Of a stretch of DNA of 64,000 nucleotides, positions 24,813 to 34,783 are shown piece after piece; the first letter of the stretch is position 1, and each line of letters begins with the position of its first letter. The notes under the pieces were generated by a model, which saw nothing but the letters and a program-made list of their open reading frames with translations, did not search any database and had not been told where the DNA came from. Where the stretch lies: assembly GCF_000382365.1 (NCBI RefSeq), contig NZ_KB908225.1:75574-139573 (forward strand), read 5' to 3'. Source of the DNA: Pannonibacter phragmitetus DSM 14782 (lineage in GTDB: Bacteria; Pseudomonadota; Alphaproteobacteria; Rhizobiales; Stappiaceae). The position numbers and the translations under genes were made by a program.

Positions 24813-26603
24813 GTGACGAATTGGGGAACACTGACGGAACGGTGCGCCGGGCGGCGGGGTGTGGCGCGGCCTCTGGCGGCGGCGGCGGCGGCAGTCGCGC
24901 TGGTGGCTGCAATGGGCGGCGCGGGCATGCCTGCGGCCGCGCAGGATGCGGGCAGCCTGTTGCGGGAGCAGCAGAGGCGGCTGGACATGCAGCGGACCCT
25001 GCCGGGCATGGATGCAGGCGAAGCGGCGCAGAGCCCGCAAGGGCGGCCGGTCACCGCTTCAGACGAAGGCCAGACCATCACCGTCACCGGCCTGCGCTTT
25101 ACGGGCCGGGCGGATCTGCTGCCTGCATCATCGCAGGCTTCCATCATTGCGGCCGGCAAGGGCAAGCGGCTTGGCATCGGCGGCATTCAGGCGCTGGCCA
25201 GCCAGACGACGGCGGCATTGCAGGCAGGCGGACATCTTCTCGCCCGCGCCATCCTGCCGCCGCAGGACATCACCGAAGGGGTGATCACCATCGAGATCCT
25301 GCAAGGCCGGCTGGAAGAGGCAAGCTTTGAACGGGCAGAGGGCATGCGCGCGTCAGAAGCGCGGTTGCGCGCCATTCTGGAGCAGGAAACGGCGGGGGAT
25401 GATCTGACGCAGGCCCAGCTGGAAAGCGCCCTGCTGCGGATGAATGCGCATCCCGGCGTCACCGCAAGGGCGCGGCTGATGCCCGGCGCGGCCCCCGGCA
25501 CCACGCAGCTTGTGATCGATACCACGCAGGACCCGCTGCTCTCCGGCAGCCTGTCCGCCGACAATTTCGGCTCCTGGTCCACGGGGCGGATACAGGGCAC
25601 CGGCACGGCGCTGCTCACGGATGCGACCGGCTACGGCGACCTCAGCCGCGTCACGCTGTCGGGCTCGGAAGGCCAGCGCTTCGGATCGCTGTCGGCCAGT
25701 GTGCCGCTCTGGGCGTCCCCCTTCACGCTCAGCGCCAGCTATGGCCACCTGACCTATCGCAACGTGGATGACACGGGCCGCCTGCTGGGACTGAAGGGCA
25801 AGGCGGATTTTGCCGGGGCAACGCTGGATTATGCGCTCGTCAACACCCGCAGGCTTTCCGTCTCCACCTCGGCCGGGGTGAACTGGAAGTCGCTGGTGGA
25901 TGACAGCCGCGCCGGGCGGCTTTCGGACAAGCAGTCTGTCTCGGGCACCTTTGGTGTCTCGGGCGAAGCGCGCGATGCATTTCTGGGCGGCGGCCTGACG
26001 GCCCTGTCCCTGAGCTGGACCACCGGCACGGTGGATCTTTCCGGTGAGCCTTCGGCGGAGGCGGCCGACCGGGCGGGCCTGCGCACCGCCGGGGCCTTCA
26101 ACAAGATCAATGCCAGTGCGGCGCGGGTGCAGAAGCTGCAAGGGGCCTTCTCGTTCTTTGCCCGCGGCTATGGCCAGCTGGCCGATGGCAATCTGGACTC
26201 GTCCGAGGAATTTGCGCTCGGCGGGCCCTATGCCATCCGCGCCTATCCGGTGGGTGAAGGGCGCGGCGACATGGGCGTGCTGGGCAGCGTGGAACTGCGC
26301 TACGACCTGCCGGTGAACACCAGATATGGCAACGTGCAACTGGCCGCCTTTGCCGATGCCGGACAGGTTGTGGTGAACCGCTTCAAGCGCGGCATTCCGC
26401 TCGCCAATGCCTGTGCCTGCAACAGCTACGGCCTTGGCGGTGCCGGGCTTTACGCCCGCTGGACGCGCCAGAACCTGAATATCTCGGCCACCTGGGCCCA
26501 TGCCATCGGGGACAACCCCGGCCGCAGCCCGGCGGACGGCAGCAATACGGACGGAAAGTCCCTGAACAATCAGTTCTGGCTGACGGGGGCCATCCGCTTC
26601 TGA
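24813..26603 (+). CDS. Two-partner secretion outer-membrane transporter (TpsB/FhaC-like)
   Basis: 596 residues: signal peptide (Ala-rich stretch ending AGMPAAAQD), a short periplasmic helix region, POTRA-type domains (about residues 88-235, including ITVTGLRFTG and DLTQAQLESALLRM), then a C-terminal 16-strand-type beta barrel ending in WLTGAIRF with a terminal Phe. LGGPYAIRAYPVGEGRGD is the conserved barrel loop of Omp85/TpsB proteins. It would export the TpsA protein encoded 92 bases downstream. The GTG at 24813 is a reasonable but uncertain start. Confidence 0.88.
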   Translation: MTNWGTLTERCAGRRGVARPLAAAAAAVALVAAMGGAGMPAAAQDAGSLLREQQRRLDMQRTLPGMDAGEAAQSPQGRPVTASDEGQTITVTGLRFTGRADLLPASSQASIIAAGKGKRLGIGGIQALASQTTAALQAGGHLLARAILPPQDITEGVITIEILQGRLEEASFERAEGMRASEARLRAILEQETAGDDLTQAQLESALLRMNAHPGVTARARLMPGAAPGTTQLVIDTTQDPLLSGSLSADNFGSWSTGRIQGTGTALLTDATGYGDLSRVTLSGSEGQRFGSLSASVPLWASPFTLSASYGHLTYRNVDDTGRLLGLKGKADFAGATLDYALVNTRRLSVSTSAGVNWKSLVDDSRAGRLSDKQSVSGTFGVSGEARDAFLGGGLTALSLSWTTGTVDLSGEPSAEAADRAGLRTAGAFNKINASAARVQKLQGAFSFFARGYGQLADGNLDSSEEFALGGPYAIRAYPVGEGRGDMGVLGSVELRYDLPVNTRYGNVQLAAFADAGQVVVNRFKRGIPLANACACNSYGLGGAGLYARWTRQNLNISATWAHAIGDNPGRSPADGSNTDGKSLNNQFWLTGAIRF

Positions 26604-26650
26604 GGCGGTTGAACCCTTCGCACGCCAGTGCGGCAAAAGAAGTTTCTGGG

Positions 26651-26670
26651 CGGGAGGCATGATCCTCCCG
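26651..26670 (+). promoter_or_regulatory. Hairpin in the tpsB-tpsA gap
   Basis: CGGGAGGCATGATCCTCCCG can form a 7-bp stem with a 6-base loop. It lies 25 bases before the tpsA start and may modulate expression between the two genes. Confidence 0.35.
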
Positions 26671-26695
26671 AAGCCCCGGCATGAGGACTGGTGCC

Positions 26696-29600
26696 ATGCA
26701 GCTTTCCCGTAACAGCGTCTCTCCGGCTGGCTCCCGTTCCACGCGCCGGCGTCATCTGATCCTGCTGCTGTCCACCTGCGCGCTTGGCGCCGGGCTGATC
26801 CTGCCCCCCTCCCTGCTGCAGGCGCAGGAGCTGCCCACCGGCGGCACCATCGCGGCGGGCACGGGCAGCATCGGCACCTCGGGCAGCACCATGACGGTGA
26901 CGCAGACCAGCAGCCAGCTCATCACCAACTGGAACAGCTTCTCCATCGGCAGCGGCGCCACGGTCAATTTCGTGCAGCCGGGTGCCGCGTCCATGGCGCT
27001 CAACCGCGTCACGGGGCAGGACCCGTCGCAGATCCTCGGCAATCTCAATGCCAATGGCCAGGTGTTCCTGATCAACCCCAACGGCATCGCCATCGGCACC
27101 AGCGGGCGGGTGCAGACGGGGGCCTTCGCCGCCTCCACGCTCGGCATAACCGACAGCAAATTTCTGGCCCATGACTTCACGTTCACCGGCAGCGGCGGTT
27201 CCATCACCAATGCAGGCGAAATTTCCGGCGCGGTTGTGGCCCTCATCGCCCCCACCGTGCGCAACAGCGGCACCATCACCGGCGACACCGCCCTTGCCGC
27301 CGGAACGGATGTGCTGCTGGATTTTGACGGCGACGGCCTGATCTCGGTGGAGGTGAAAGCCTCCACCATGGAGGCGCTGGCGGAAAACAGCGGCCTGATC
27401 CAGGCGGATGGCGGCAGCGCCATTCTCACCGCCAAGGGCGCCTCGGAGGCGAAAAAGGGCATCGTCAACAACACCGGCACGGTGGAGGCCAAGGCCATCG
27501 GCGCACGCAATGGCCGCATCCTGCTGCTGGGCAGCGATGAGACGAACGCCAGCGGCGCGCTGAAGGCCAAATTCGTCGAGACATCAGCCAAGAAGGTGAA
27601 GCTCGACAAGACGCTGAAGGTCGAGACGGACGGCGGCGACTGGCTGATCGACCCCACGGACATCAACATCGACGTGAGCATGGCCGCCGCCATCGAGACA
27701 GGGCTTGCCAGCGGCAATGTGGAAATCTCGACCGCCGCTGCGGGAGCGGATGCGGGCGATATCACCGTGTCCTCGGGCATCAACTGGGCCGCCAATATCC
27801 TCACCCTCAGGGCCGACCGGAACATTGCCATCAACGCCGCGCTCAACGGCACGTCCACGGCGGGGCTGGCGCTGCATTATGGTCAGGGCGCAGTGGCGGC
27901 GGGCAACACGGCCGCCTACACCGTCAGCGCCCCCGTCAACCTTGCTTCCACCGGCAGCTTTGCAACGAAGCTGGGCAGCGACGGCACGGTCAACAGCTAC
28001 ACGATCCTCACCAGCCTCGGCGCAGAGGGCAGCACGACGGGCACGGACCTGCAGGGCATCAACGGCAACCTTGCCGGGCTCTATGTGCTCGGCAGCGATA
28101 TTGACGCCTCAGCCACCTCCGGCTGGAACAGCGGCGCGGGGTTTGATCCCATCGGCACGTCCGGCAGCTCTTTTTCCGGCACTCTCGAAGGGCTGGGACA
28201 TACGGTTTCCGGCCTTTATATCAACCGGCCCTCGACACAGACCATCGGCCTGTTCGGGCTGACATCGGGCGCCAGCCTGAGCAATTTCGGCGTGACGGGT
28301 TCTGTCACCGGCGGTTCCGGGGTTGGCAGTGCCGTGGGCTCGGCGGCAAATTCCACGCTCTCCGGCCTCTGGTCTTCCGCGACGGTGGCCGGCAGCACGG
28401 GCGCGACGGGCGGACTGGTGGGCACCATGTTCCAGACCACCCTCACCCGCTCCTTCGCCAGCGGAGACGTCAGCGGCGGCGCCGTTCTCGGCGGGGGAGT
28501 GCTGGGGGCCTTCGGCGGGCTGGTGGGCTTTCTCAACAGCGGCACCATCAGCCAGTCCTATGCAACCGGCAATGCCTCCACCGTCAGGTTCCAGGTGGGC
28601 GGGCTGGTGGGGTCGGTCAGCAGCAATGGCGTGATCATCAATTCCTATGCCTCCGGCAACGTCTCGGGAACAGATGGCGGCGCGCTCGTTGGCAGCAACG
28701 GCGGCACGATCAGCTACAGCTATGCCACAGGCAGCGTTTCGGGAAATCAGGGCCTGATCGGCACCGGCTCAATCGCCAATGTGTCCAACGTCTTTTACAA
28801 CGTGGACACGGCGGGCGCAGGCTCCATGCCCGCCAGCTGGGGCAAGACGGCGGCCGAGCTTCTCGATCCCTTCCTCTACATCGAGGATGGCTGGGACTTT
28901 GCCGGCGTCTGGGGCTCGCCCAAGGCAGGCGGTGTGCCGGAGCTGCGGGCGCTGTCCACTCAGGCGCTCTACGACAATTACCTCAAGGTGTCCGGCACCC
29001 TCTCCCGCGCCTATGGCGACACGGGCATTTTTCAGGGCAGCCTGAGCACCGTAACCTCCGGCGCGTCCGTTTCCGTTGATGTGGGCAGCGCCATCAGCGG
29101 CACAACGAATGCGGGCACCTATGCCTGGACAGAGCCGGACATGGTTTCGCTCGGCCTGACCGGCGGCCTGACGATGGCCGACTTCTACCTCGCCTTCGGC
29201 ACGGGCGGTGTCACGGTGACGCCACGGGCCATCAGCCTGACGGGCTCGCGCAGCTACAACGGCAGCACCAGCTTCGCCGCCTCGGATATCGTTCTGGGCA
29301 ACCTTGCCAATGGCGAGACACTAACCCTCAGCGGCACGGCCACCCTCGCCAGCAGGAATGCGGACCAGTATTTCACCGCCGGCACCAGCGGGCTGACCCT
29401 CGGCAATGGCACTGGCCTTGCCTCCAATTACACCTTCACGGACGGCGTGGTGGATCTTGAGGTCACCCGCGCAGTGATCACGGCCGTCAGTGGTCTTGCC
29501 GTGGACAGCAAGGTCTATGACGCAACCACCACGGCAACGCTGGACACCTCCGGCGTGATCCTCACCGGCATGGTCAGCGGGGATGACCTCACGTTCAACG

Positions 29601-31009
29601 GCACCGCCGCCTTCCTCGACGCCTCTGCCGGAACGGGCAAGACGGTCGAAGTCACGCTCTCGACCCTCACCGGTGCCGATGCTGCCAACTACGAGTATCA
29701 CGCCAGCATCGGCAACACGCTCCAGCTCACGGCCGCCGCAGATATCTCGCAGAAAGCCCTCACGGTGACGGGCCTCACCGGCCTCACCCGCACCTATGAC
29801 GGCACCACGGCGGTGACGATCGACCAGAGCTTTGCCGGGCTGAACGGCGTGATCATGGGCGATGACGTGAGCCTTGCCACCGCCCTTGGCGCCTATGCAG
29901 ACAAGAACGCGGGCAATGGCAAGGTCATCACCATCACGGGCCTGACGCTTGGCGGCGCGGAAGCGGGCAATTACACCGTCAGCGTCACCCCCGGCACCGT
30001 CACGGGCGATGTGGAAAAGGCGGTCATTACCGCCGTCAGCGGGCTTTCCGCGCAGAGCAAGGTCTATGACGGGGGCGACGCTGCCACGCTGGATGCGAGC
30101 GGGGCAGTGCTGACGGGCTTCGTCAGCGGGGACGCGCTCACCCTCACGGGCTCTGCCGCCTTCCTCGACCCGTCGGCGGGAACGAACAAGGATATCTCCG
30201 TCTTTGGCCTGGCTCTGGCCGGTGCAGACGCTGGCAATTACGAGCTGGCCAATGCGCTGGGGAACAGCTTCAACGTCTCCACGAGTGCCGCCATCACGCC
30301 GAAGACGCTCACCCTCACCGGCGTCTCCGGTCTCACGCGCATCTATGACGGCACCACGGCGGTGACGCTGGATCTGACCGGCGCGCAGCTGAGCGGCACC
30401 ATCCTTGGCGATGACGTGAACCTTGCCAGCGCCCTTGGCATCTATGCGGACAAGACCGCGGGCACCGGCAAGGAAATCAGCCTCTCCGGCTATCTGCTGT
30501 CGGGTCTGGCGGCTGGAAACTACACCCTGACCATCACGCCCGGCACGGTGACCGGCACCGTGGAAAGGGCCGTCATCTCCAGCATCGGCGGCATCATCGC
30601 CCTCAACAAGACGGCCGATGGCACGGTGGCGGTCACGCTCGACACCTCCGGCGCGCTGTTCAACGGCATGATCACCGGCGACATTCTGAACGTGGCAACG
30701 GAAAACGGCGTCTTCGCCGATGCAGAGCCGGGCACGGGCAAGACGGTGCTGATCAGCGGCCTCAGCCTCGGCGGCGCGGATGCCATGAACTACACCCTCG
30801 CCAACAGCACGGCCATGGCGCTGGCAGACATAACGCTGCCGGTCGCGGGCCAGCCGGGCACCGTCTCGCGCGTCGTCAGCAGCTGGTCCCTCTTCGGCGG
30901 GCTCTTCTCCCCGGTTGATCAGACCGGCTTCCTCAGCCTCGCCCTCCTCGGCAGCACCCAGCAGGACATGACCGGCCCGGAGCTGTTCGAGGATGAAAGG
31001 GGCGAGTGA
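26696..31009 (+). CDS. Two-partner secreted filamentous hemagglutinin-like adhesin (TpsA)
   Basis: About 1437 residues. It has a long signal peptide (RRRHLILLLSTCALGAGLIL), then the TPS/hemagglutination-activity domain (LPTGGTIAAGTG; NWNSFSIGSGATVNFVQPG; QVFLINPNGIAIG). The middle holds GLUG-type repeats (FGGLVGFLNSGTISQSYATG and relatives, about residues 530-700). The last 650 residues hold about six MBG/YDG-type beta repeats with signatures such as SYNGST, KVYDATT, RTYDGTT, KVYDGGD and RIYDGTT. No CDI-type toxin end is seen; the C-terminus is short and acidic. It is exported by the preceding TpsB. The ATG at 26696 is preferred because AGGA lies eight bases upstream. Confidence 0.88.
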   Translation: MQLSRNSVSPAGSRSTRRRHLILLLSTCALGAGLILPPSLLQAQELPTGGTIAAGTGSIGTSGSTMTVTQTSSQLITNWNSFSIGSGATVNFVQPGAASMALNRVTGQDPSQILGNLNANGQVFLINPNGIAIGTSGRVQTGAFAASTLGITDSKFLAHDFTFTGSGGSITNAGEISGAVVALIAPTVRNSGTITGDTALAAGTDVLLDFDGDGLISVEVKASTMEALAENSGLIQADGGSAILTAKGASEAKKGIVNNTGTVEAKAIGARNGRILLLGSDETNASGALKAKFVETSAKKVKLDKTLKVETDGGDWLIDPTDINIDVSMAAAIETGLASGNVEISTAAAGADAGDITVSSGINWAANILTLRADRNIAINAALNGTSTAGLALHYGQGAVAAGNTAAYTVSAPVNLASTGSFATKLGSDGTVNSYTILTSLGAEGSTTGTDLQGINGNLAGLYVLGSDIDASATSGWNSGAGFDPIGTSGSSFSGTLEGLGHTVSGLYINRPSTQTIGLFGLTSGASLSNFGVTGSVTGGSGVGSAVGSAANSTLSGLWSSATVAGSTGATGGLVGTMFQTTLTRSFASGDVSGGAVLGGGVLGAFGGLVGFLNSGTISQSYATGNASTVRFQVGGLVGSVSSNGVIINSYASGNVSGTDGGALVGSNGGTISYSYATGSVSGNQGLIGTGSIANVSNVFYNVDTAGAGSMPASWGKTAAELLDPFLYIEDGWDFAGVWGSPKAGGVPELRALSTQALYDNYLKVSGTLSRAYGDTGIFQGSLSTVTSGASVSVDVGSAISGTTNAGTYAWTEPDMVSLGLTGGLTMADFYLAFGTGGVTVTPRAISLTGSRSYNGSTSFAASDIVLGNLANGETLTLSGTATLASRNADQYFTAGTSGLTLGNGTGLASNYTFTDGVVDLEVTRAVITAVSGLAVDSKVYDATTTATLDTSGVILTGMVSGDDLTFNGTAAFLDASAGTGKTVEVTLSTLTGADAANYEYHASIGNTLQLTAAADISQKALTVTGLTGLTRTYDGTTAVTIDQSFAGLNGVIMGDDVSLATALGAYADKNAGNGKVITITGLTLGGAEAGNYTVSVTPGTVTGDVEKAVITAVSGLSAQSKVYDGGDAATLDASGAVLTGFVSGDALTLTGSAAFLDPSAGTNKDISVFGLALAGADAGNYELANALGNSFNVSTSAAITPKTLTLTGVSGLTRIYDGTTAVTLDLTGAQLSGTILGDDVNLASALGIYADKTAGTGKEISLSGYLLSGLAAGNYTLTITPGTVTGTVERAVISSIGGIIALNKTADGTVAVTLDTSGALFNGMITGDILNVATENGVFADAEPGTGKTVLISGLSLGGADAMNYTLANSTAMALADITLPVAGQPGTVSRVVSSWSLFGGLFSPVDQTGFLSLALLGSTQQDMTGPELFEDERGE

Positions 31010-31018
31010 TCCCCACTC

Positions 31019-31777
31019 TCACCGAAAATAGACGGCGATCCGGTTGCCGTTGATTTCCTGGACGGTGAAGGGGCAGCCGAAGATGGCGGTGAGGACTTCG
31101 GGGCGGATGATGCCGGATGGGGGGCCCTGAAGCGCGGCGCGGCCGTTCTGCATGACGACGATATGGTCGGAGTAGCAAGAGGCGAAGTTGATGTCGTGCA
31201 GCACCACCACCGCCGTCTTGCCGAAGTCGTCTGCCGCCTGGCGCAAGAGCTTCATCATGGCGACGGAATGGCTGATGTCGAGGTTGTTCAGCGGCTCGTC
31301 GAACAGCATGTAGCCGGTGTCCTGCGCCAGCACCATGGCGACAAAAGCCCGCTGGCGCTGGCCGCCGGAGAGTTCATCCAGAAAGCGGTGGCTGAGGTCC
31401 GCAAGGCCGAGATAGGCGAGCGCCTTGTCCACCTCGGCCCGGTCTTGCGCCGTCAGCCGCCCCCTGGAATAGGGGTAACGCCCGAAGGAGACGAGATCGG
31501 TGACCGTCAGCCGCGCCGTCATCTGGTTGTCCTGCCGCAGCATCGACAGGCGCCGGGCCAGCACCTCGCCGGAGGTGTTGGCCACATCCAGCCCATCGAC
31601 CAGCACGCTGCCCTGATCCATCGTGGTGAGCCGCGCGATCATGGACAGAAGCGTCGATTTGCCCGCGCCATTGGGGCCGATGATGGAGGTGAGCCCGCCC
31701 TTCGGCAGGTCGAGGGTGACCCCGTCCACCACCAGCGTGTTGCCATAGCTCTTGCTGACCTGATCGATCCGGATCAC
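31019..31777 (-). CDS. Siderophore ABC transporter ATPase (FatE/YclP-like)
   Basis: 252 residues. Walker A GPNGAGKST, signature LSGGQRQR, Walker B YMLFDEPLNNLD and HDINFASCYSD fit the ATPases of catecholate/petrobactin-type siderophore importers. Its start overlaps the upstream permease stop by four bases. It is the last gene of a four-gene minus-strand operon (binding protein, two permeases, ATPase). Confidence 0.88.
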   Translation of the reverse strand: MIRIDQVSKSYGNTLVVDGVTLDLPKGGLTSIIGPNGAGKSTLLSMIARLTTMDQGSVLVDGLDVANTSGEVLARRLSMLRQDNQMTARLTVTDLVSFGRYPYSRGRLTAQDRAEVDKALAYLGLADLSHRFLDELSGGQRQRAFVAMVLAQDTGYMLFDEPLNNLDISHSVAMMKLLRQAADDFGKTAVVVLHDINFASCYSDHIVVMQNGRAALQGPPSGIIRPEVLTAIFGCPFTVQEINGNRIAVYFR

Positions 31778-32760
31778 CGCCGCGCTCCCTTGAGCAGAAA
31801 GAAGATGAAGAACAGCCCGCCGGCAAATTCGATGACGATGGCGAGTGCGGTACTGAAATCGAGCAGCCGCTCCAGCACCGTCTGGCCCGCCACAAGGCAG
31901 ATGACGGCAATCAGCACCGCCGCAGGCAGCACATGCCGGTGGCGGCCCGAGGGCATCAGCAGATAGGCAAGGTTCGCCGTCAGCAGGCCGAAGAAGGTGA
32001 CCGGCCCCACCAGCGCCGTGGAGACCGAGACAAGCACGGTGATGATCATCAGCACCTGCCGCGTCACCCGCCTGTGGTCCACCCCCAGCATGATGGCACT
32101 GTCCCGCCCCAGCGCCATCACGTCGAAGGTATGCCCCAGCCGCCAGGCGGCAAGGCTGGCCCCGGCAATCATCAGCGCCGAGACACCCAGAAGCGTGCCA
32201 TCCACCGAATTGAAGCTGGCAAAGAACCGGTCCTGCAGCACGACAAACTCGTTCGGGTCAATCACCCGCTGCAGGAAGCCGGCAAGGCTGCGGAACAGGG
32301 CGCCGAGCAGGATGCCGACCAGCATCATCAGATGCAGGCCCTTGATCGCCCCGGAGAACAGCAGCTGGAACAGGATCAGCGAGAAGCCCGCCATGATGGC
32401 GACTTCCCCCACGAACAGCAGGCGCGGGTCCATGGCCGTCACGAAGGCCGAGCCAAGGGCGAAGACCAGCACCGTCTGCAGCAGAACATAAAGCGCATCG
32501 AAGCCCATGATCGAGGGCGTCAGGATGCGGTTGTTGGTCAGCGTCTGGAACAGCACCGTGGACACGGACACCGCATAGGCCACCAGCACCAGCGCGGCGA
32601 GCTTCTGCCCCCGGAAGGGCAGGATGAAGGACCAGCCGGCCTTGACGCCAAGCGTCATGAAGGCGGTGGCGGCGGCGAGCGTCAGGAGGCCCAGCAGCAG
32701 CAGCACACCGGCAGGCGTCAGCCGCCTTGCGCCGGTCTGATACAGGCGCTCAAGCCGCAT
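31774..32760 (-). CDS. Siderophore ABC transporter permease (FecCD family, second)
   Basis: 328 residues, nine to ten hydrophobic helices. Segments such as NNRILTPSIMGFDALYVLLQ, DRFFASFNSVDGTLLGVSAL and VSTALVGPVTFFGLLTANLA are those of FatC/YclO-type FecCD permeases. It overlaps the first permease by 11 bases and the ATPase by four. It forms a heterodimeric inner-membrane channel with the preceding gene product. Confidence 0.86.
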   Translation of the reverse strand: MRLERLYQTGARRLTPAGVLLLLGLLTLAAATAFMTLGVKAGWSFILPFRGQKLAALVLVAYAVSVSTVLFQTLTNNRILTPSIMGFDALYVLLQTVLVFALGSAFVTAMDPRLLFVGEVAIMAGFSLILFQLLFSGAIKGLHLMMLVGILLGALFRSLAGFLQRVIDPNEFVVLQDRFFASFNSVDGTLLGVSALMIAGASLAAWRLGHTFDVMALGRDSAIMLGVDHRRVTRQVLMIITVLVSVSTALVGPVTFFGLLTANLAYLLMPSGRHRHVLPAAVLIAVICLVAGQTVLERLLDFSTALAIVIEFAGGLFFIFFLLKGARR

Positions 32761-33712
32761 GGGAGCGCCTCCGCAGCAGCAGGAACAGGAAGAACACGCT
32801 GCCCACCACGCCCAGAACCGAGCCTGCCGGGATCTCGAAGGGCGCATTCACCGTGCGGCCGATCAGATCGCACAGGAGCACCAGCAGCGCACCGGTGACG
32901 GCGATCAGCGGCAGGGTGCGGCGCAGCCGGTCGCCCAGGGCCATGGCGACAAGATTAGGCACGATCAGCCCGACGAAGGGCACCACGCCCGCCGTCACCA
33001 CCACCGCAGCGGTGACCATGGCAACGATGAAGAGGCCGAGCAGCAGCACCTGCCGGTACTTGAGGCCAAGGCTGACAGCGAAATCCTCGCCCATTCCGGC
33101 GAGGGTGAAGCGGTCGGCGGCCACATAGGCGGCGATGGTGAGCGCAAGGCTGAGCCACAGCACCTCGTAGCGCCCGCGCAGCACGGCGGAAAAATCACCG
33201 CTGGTCCAGGCGCCGAGGGTTTGCAGCAGGTCGAACCGGTAGGCAAGGAAGGCGGTGACGGCGCTGATCACCCCGCCCAGCATCAGCCCCACTAGCGGCA
33301 CCATCAGGGCTGAGCGCAGGGGGATGCGCTCCAGAATGGCGATGAAGAGGAAGGTGCCCGCCAGCGCGAAGGCACCAGAGACGAGCATCTTGGCCATGAC
33401 CGGCAGGTCCGGCGCGAAGAACAGCACGAGCAGCATGCCCAGCGAGGCCGATTCCACCGTGCCTGCGGTGGAAGGCTCGACAAAGCGGTTGCGCGCCAGC
33501 ATCTGCATCAGGGTTCCGGCCACGGCCATGCCTGCGCCCGCCAGAATGAGGGCGATGGTGCGCGGAATGCGGCTTTCGGCCAGCAGCATCAGGGCCCGCT
33601 CATCCGCCGCACCGCTGACCACGCTCCAGAAGGAGACGGGGCTGGCACCGGTGAACAGGCTGGCTATCGCAAGACCGAGGGTCAGAAGAGAGGCTGGCAG
33701 CAGGAATTTCAA
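32750..33712 (-). CDS. Siderophore ABC transporter permease (FecCD family, first)
   Basis: About 320 residues, with FecCD landmarks ESRIPRTIALILAGAGMAVA, MQMLARNRFVEPSTAGTVES and GVVPFVGLIVPNLVAMALGD. I chose the TTG at 33712 because AGGA lies seven bases upstream and the first hydrophobic helix follows at once; the open frame reaches a GTG at 33772, but that leader is polar and lacks a ribosome-binding site. It pairs with the next permease. Confidence 0.82.
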   Translation of the reverse strand: MKFLLPASLLTLGLAIASLFTGASPVSFWSVVSGAADERALMLLAESRIPRTIALILAGAGMAVAGTLMQMLARNRFVEPSTAGTVESASLGMLLVLFFAPDLPVMAKMLVSGAFALAGTFLFIAILERIPLRSALMVPLVGLMLGGVISAVTAFLAYRFDLLQTLGAWTSGDFSAVLRGRYEVLWLSLALTIAAYVAADRFTLAGMGEDFAVSLGLKYRQVLLLGLFIVAMVTAAVVVTAGVVPFVGLIVPNLVAMALGDRLRRTLPLIAVTGALLVLLCDLIGRTVNAPFEIPAGSVLGVVGSVFFLFLLLRRRSHAA

Positions 33713-33790
33713 GGCAGGGTCCTGAAAGGATTGCGGCGGCTGCGCCCCGGAGGAGACGCAGCCGCCTGACACGCTACTTGACAGCGAACC

Positions 33791-34720
33791 TCACTTGCCG
33801 CTGAAGGCAGCGTTCAGCTGGTCTACCGTATCCTGCATGGCGGTGATGCCACCACCAATCAGATACCAGTTGGCCGCATTGAGGTAGACCACCTGTTCCT
33901 TCTGCCAGGCCGTGGTCTGGCGGACGATTTCGTTGTCGAGAAGCTGGCGGGCGGCATCGCCTTCCCGGCCGATGGCCGCATCCCGGTCCAGCACGAACAG
34001 CCAGTCCGGATTGCGCTCGAGGATATATTCAAAGGACGCCGGCTGGCCGTGGATGCCGATCTTGATGCTGTCATCGGCCTGCTCCAGCCCGAATTCGCCG
34101 AAGATCTGGCCGAAGCGGGAACCCTTGCCATAGGTGGCCATCTTGCCGCCGGTGGTGAGGATGAACAGGCCCTTGCCAGCGCCTGCCGTCTTGCCCTTCA
34201 GCTCCTCGACGGAGGCCTTGTATTTCGCGGTCAGCTCGTCCGCCTTGTCCGTCTTGCCGAAGAGGACGGCCAGCGTCTGGAGGTTCTTCAGAGCCGAGCC
34301 GGTGAAATCTTCGAAGTCCACCGACAGATCGATGGTGGGCGCGATCTTCGCCAGATCCTCGTATTTGGCGGCAGAGCGCCCGCCAACGATGATCAGATCC
34401 GGCTGTGCAGCGGCAACGGCTTCAAAGTCCGGCTCGAACAGGGAGCCGATCTTCTGGTACTTGTCATCGGCATATTGCGCCAGATGGCCCGGCTTGTTGC
34501 CGCCCGGCACCCCGGCCACCTCGACGCCAAGCGCGGTCAGCGTGTCCAGCGCGGCCATGTCATAGACGAACACCTTGGCCGGGACCGCAGGCAGCGTCAG
34601 CTCGCCCTTGGCGTGGGTCACCTTGACCTCGGCAACAGCGGAGCCCGTCAGCACGGCGGAGAGCACCAGAGCACTTGCAAAGCCCGCAGCCAGCCGCTTC
34701 ATGGAGAACATATGCGTCAT
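33791..34720 (-). CDS. Siderophore-binding periplasmic protein (FatB/YclQ-like)
   Basis: 309 residues with a cleavable signal peptide (FASALVLSAVLTGSAVAEVK). The mature protein follows the helical-backbone binding-protein plan: VFVYDMAALDTLTALGVEVA, FEPDFEAVAAAQPDLIIVGG and LVDQLN-like C-terminal helices. It would bind a ferric siderophore, probably catecholate or carboxylate type, and deliver it to the permeases downstream. AGGAA lies directly before the ATG. A 31-bp operator-like palindrome lies 64 bases upstream. Confidence 0.87.
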   Translation of the reverse strand: MTHMFSMKRLAAGFASALVLSAVLTGSAVAEVKVTHAKGELTLPAVPAKVFVYDMAALDTLTALGVEVAGVPGGNKPGHLAQYADDKYQKIGSLFEPDFEAVAAAQPDLIIVGGRSAAKYEDLAKIAPTIDLSVDFEDFTGSALKNLQTLAVLFGKTDKADELTAKYKASVEELKGKTAGAGKGLFILTTGGKMATYGKGSRFGQIFGEFGLEQADDSIKIGIHGQPASFEYILERNPDWLFVLDRDAAIGREGDAARQLLDNEIVRQTTAWQKEQVVYLNAANWYLIGGGITAMQDTVDQLNAAFSGK

Positions 34721-34783
34721 TTCCTGAACCTCGCAGCAGCGGCGCTCACGCCAGTGTGACGGCGGCAGCGCCTTGCCTGAACA

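Noticed and set aside
26696-31009. TpsA considered as a contact-dependent inhibition toxin
   Set aside because: The C-terminal part is made of YDG-like adhesin repeats and a short acidic end, with no VENN-type junction, toxin domain or small immunity gene behind it.
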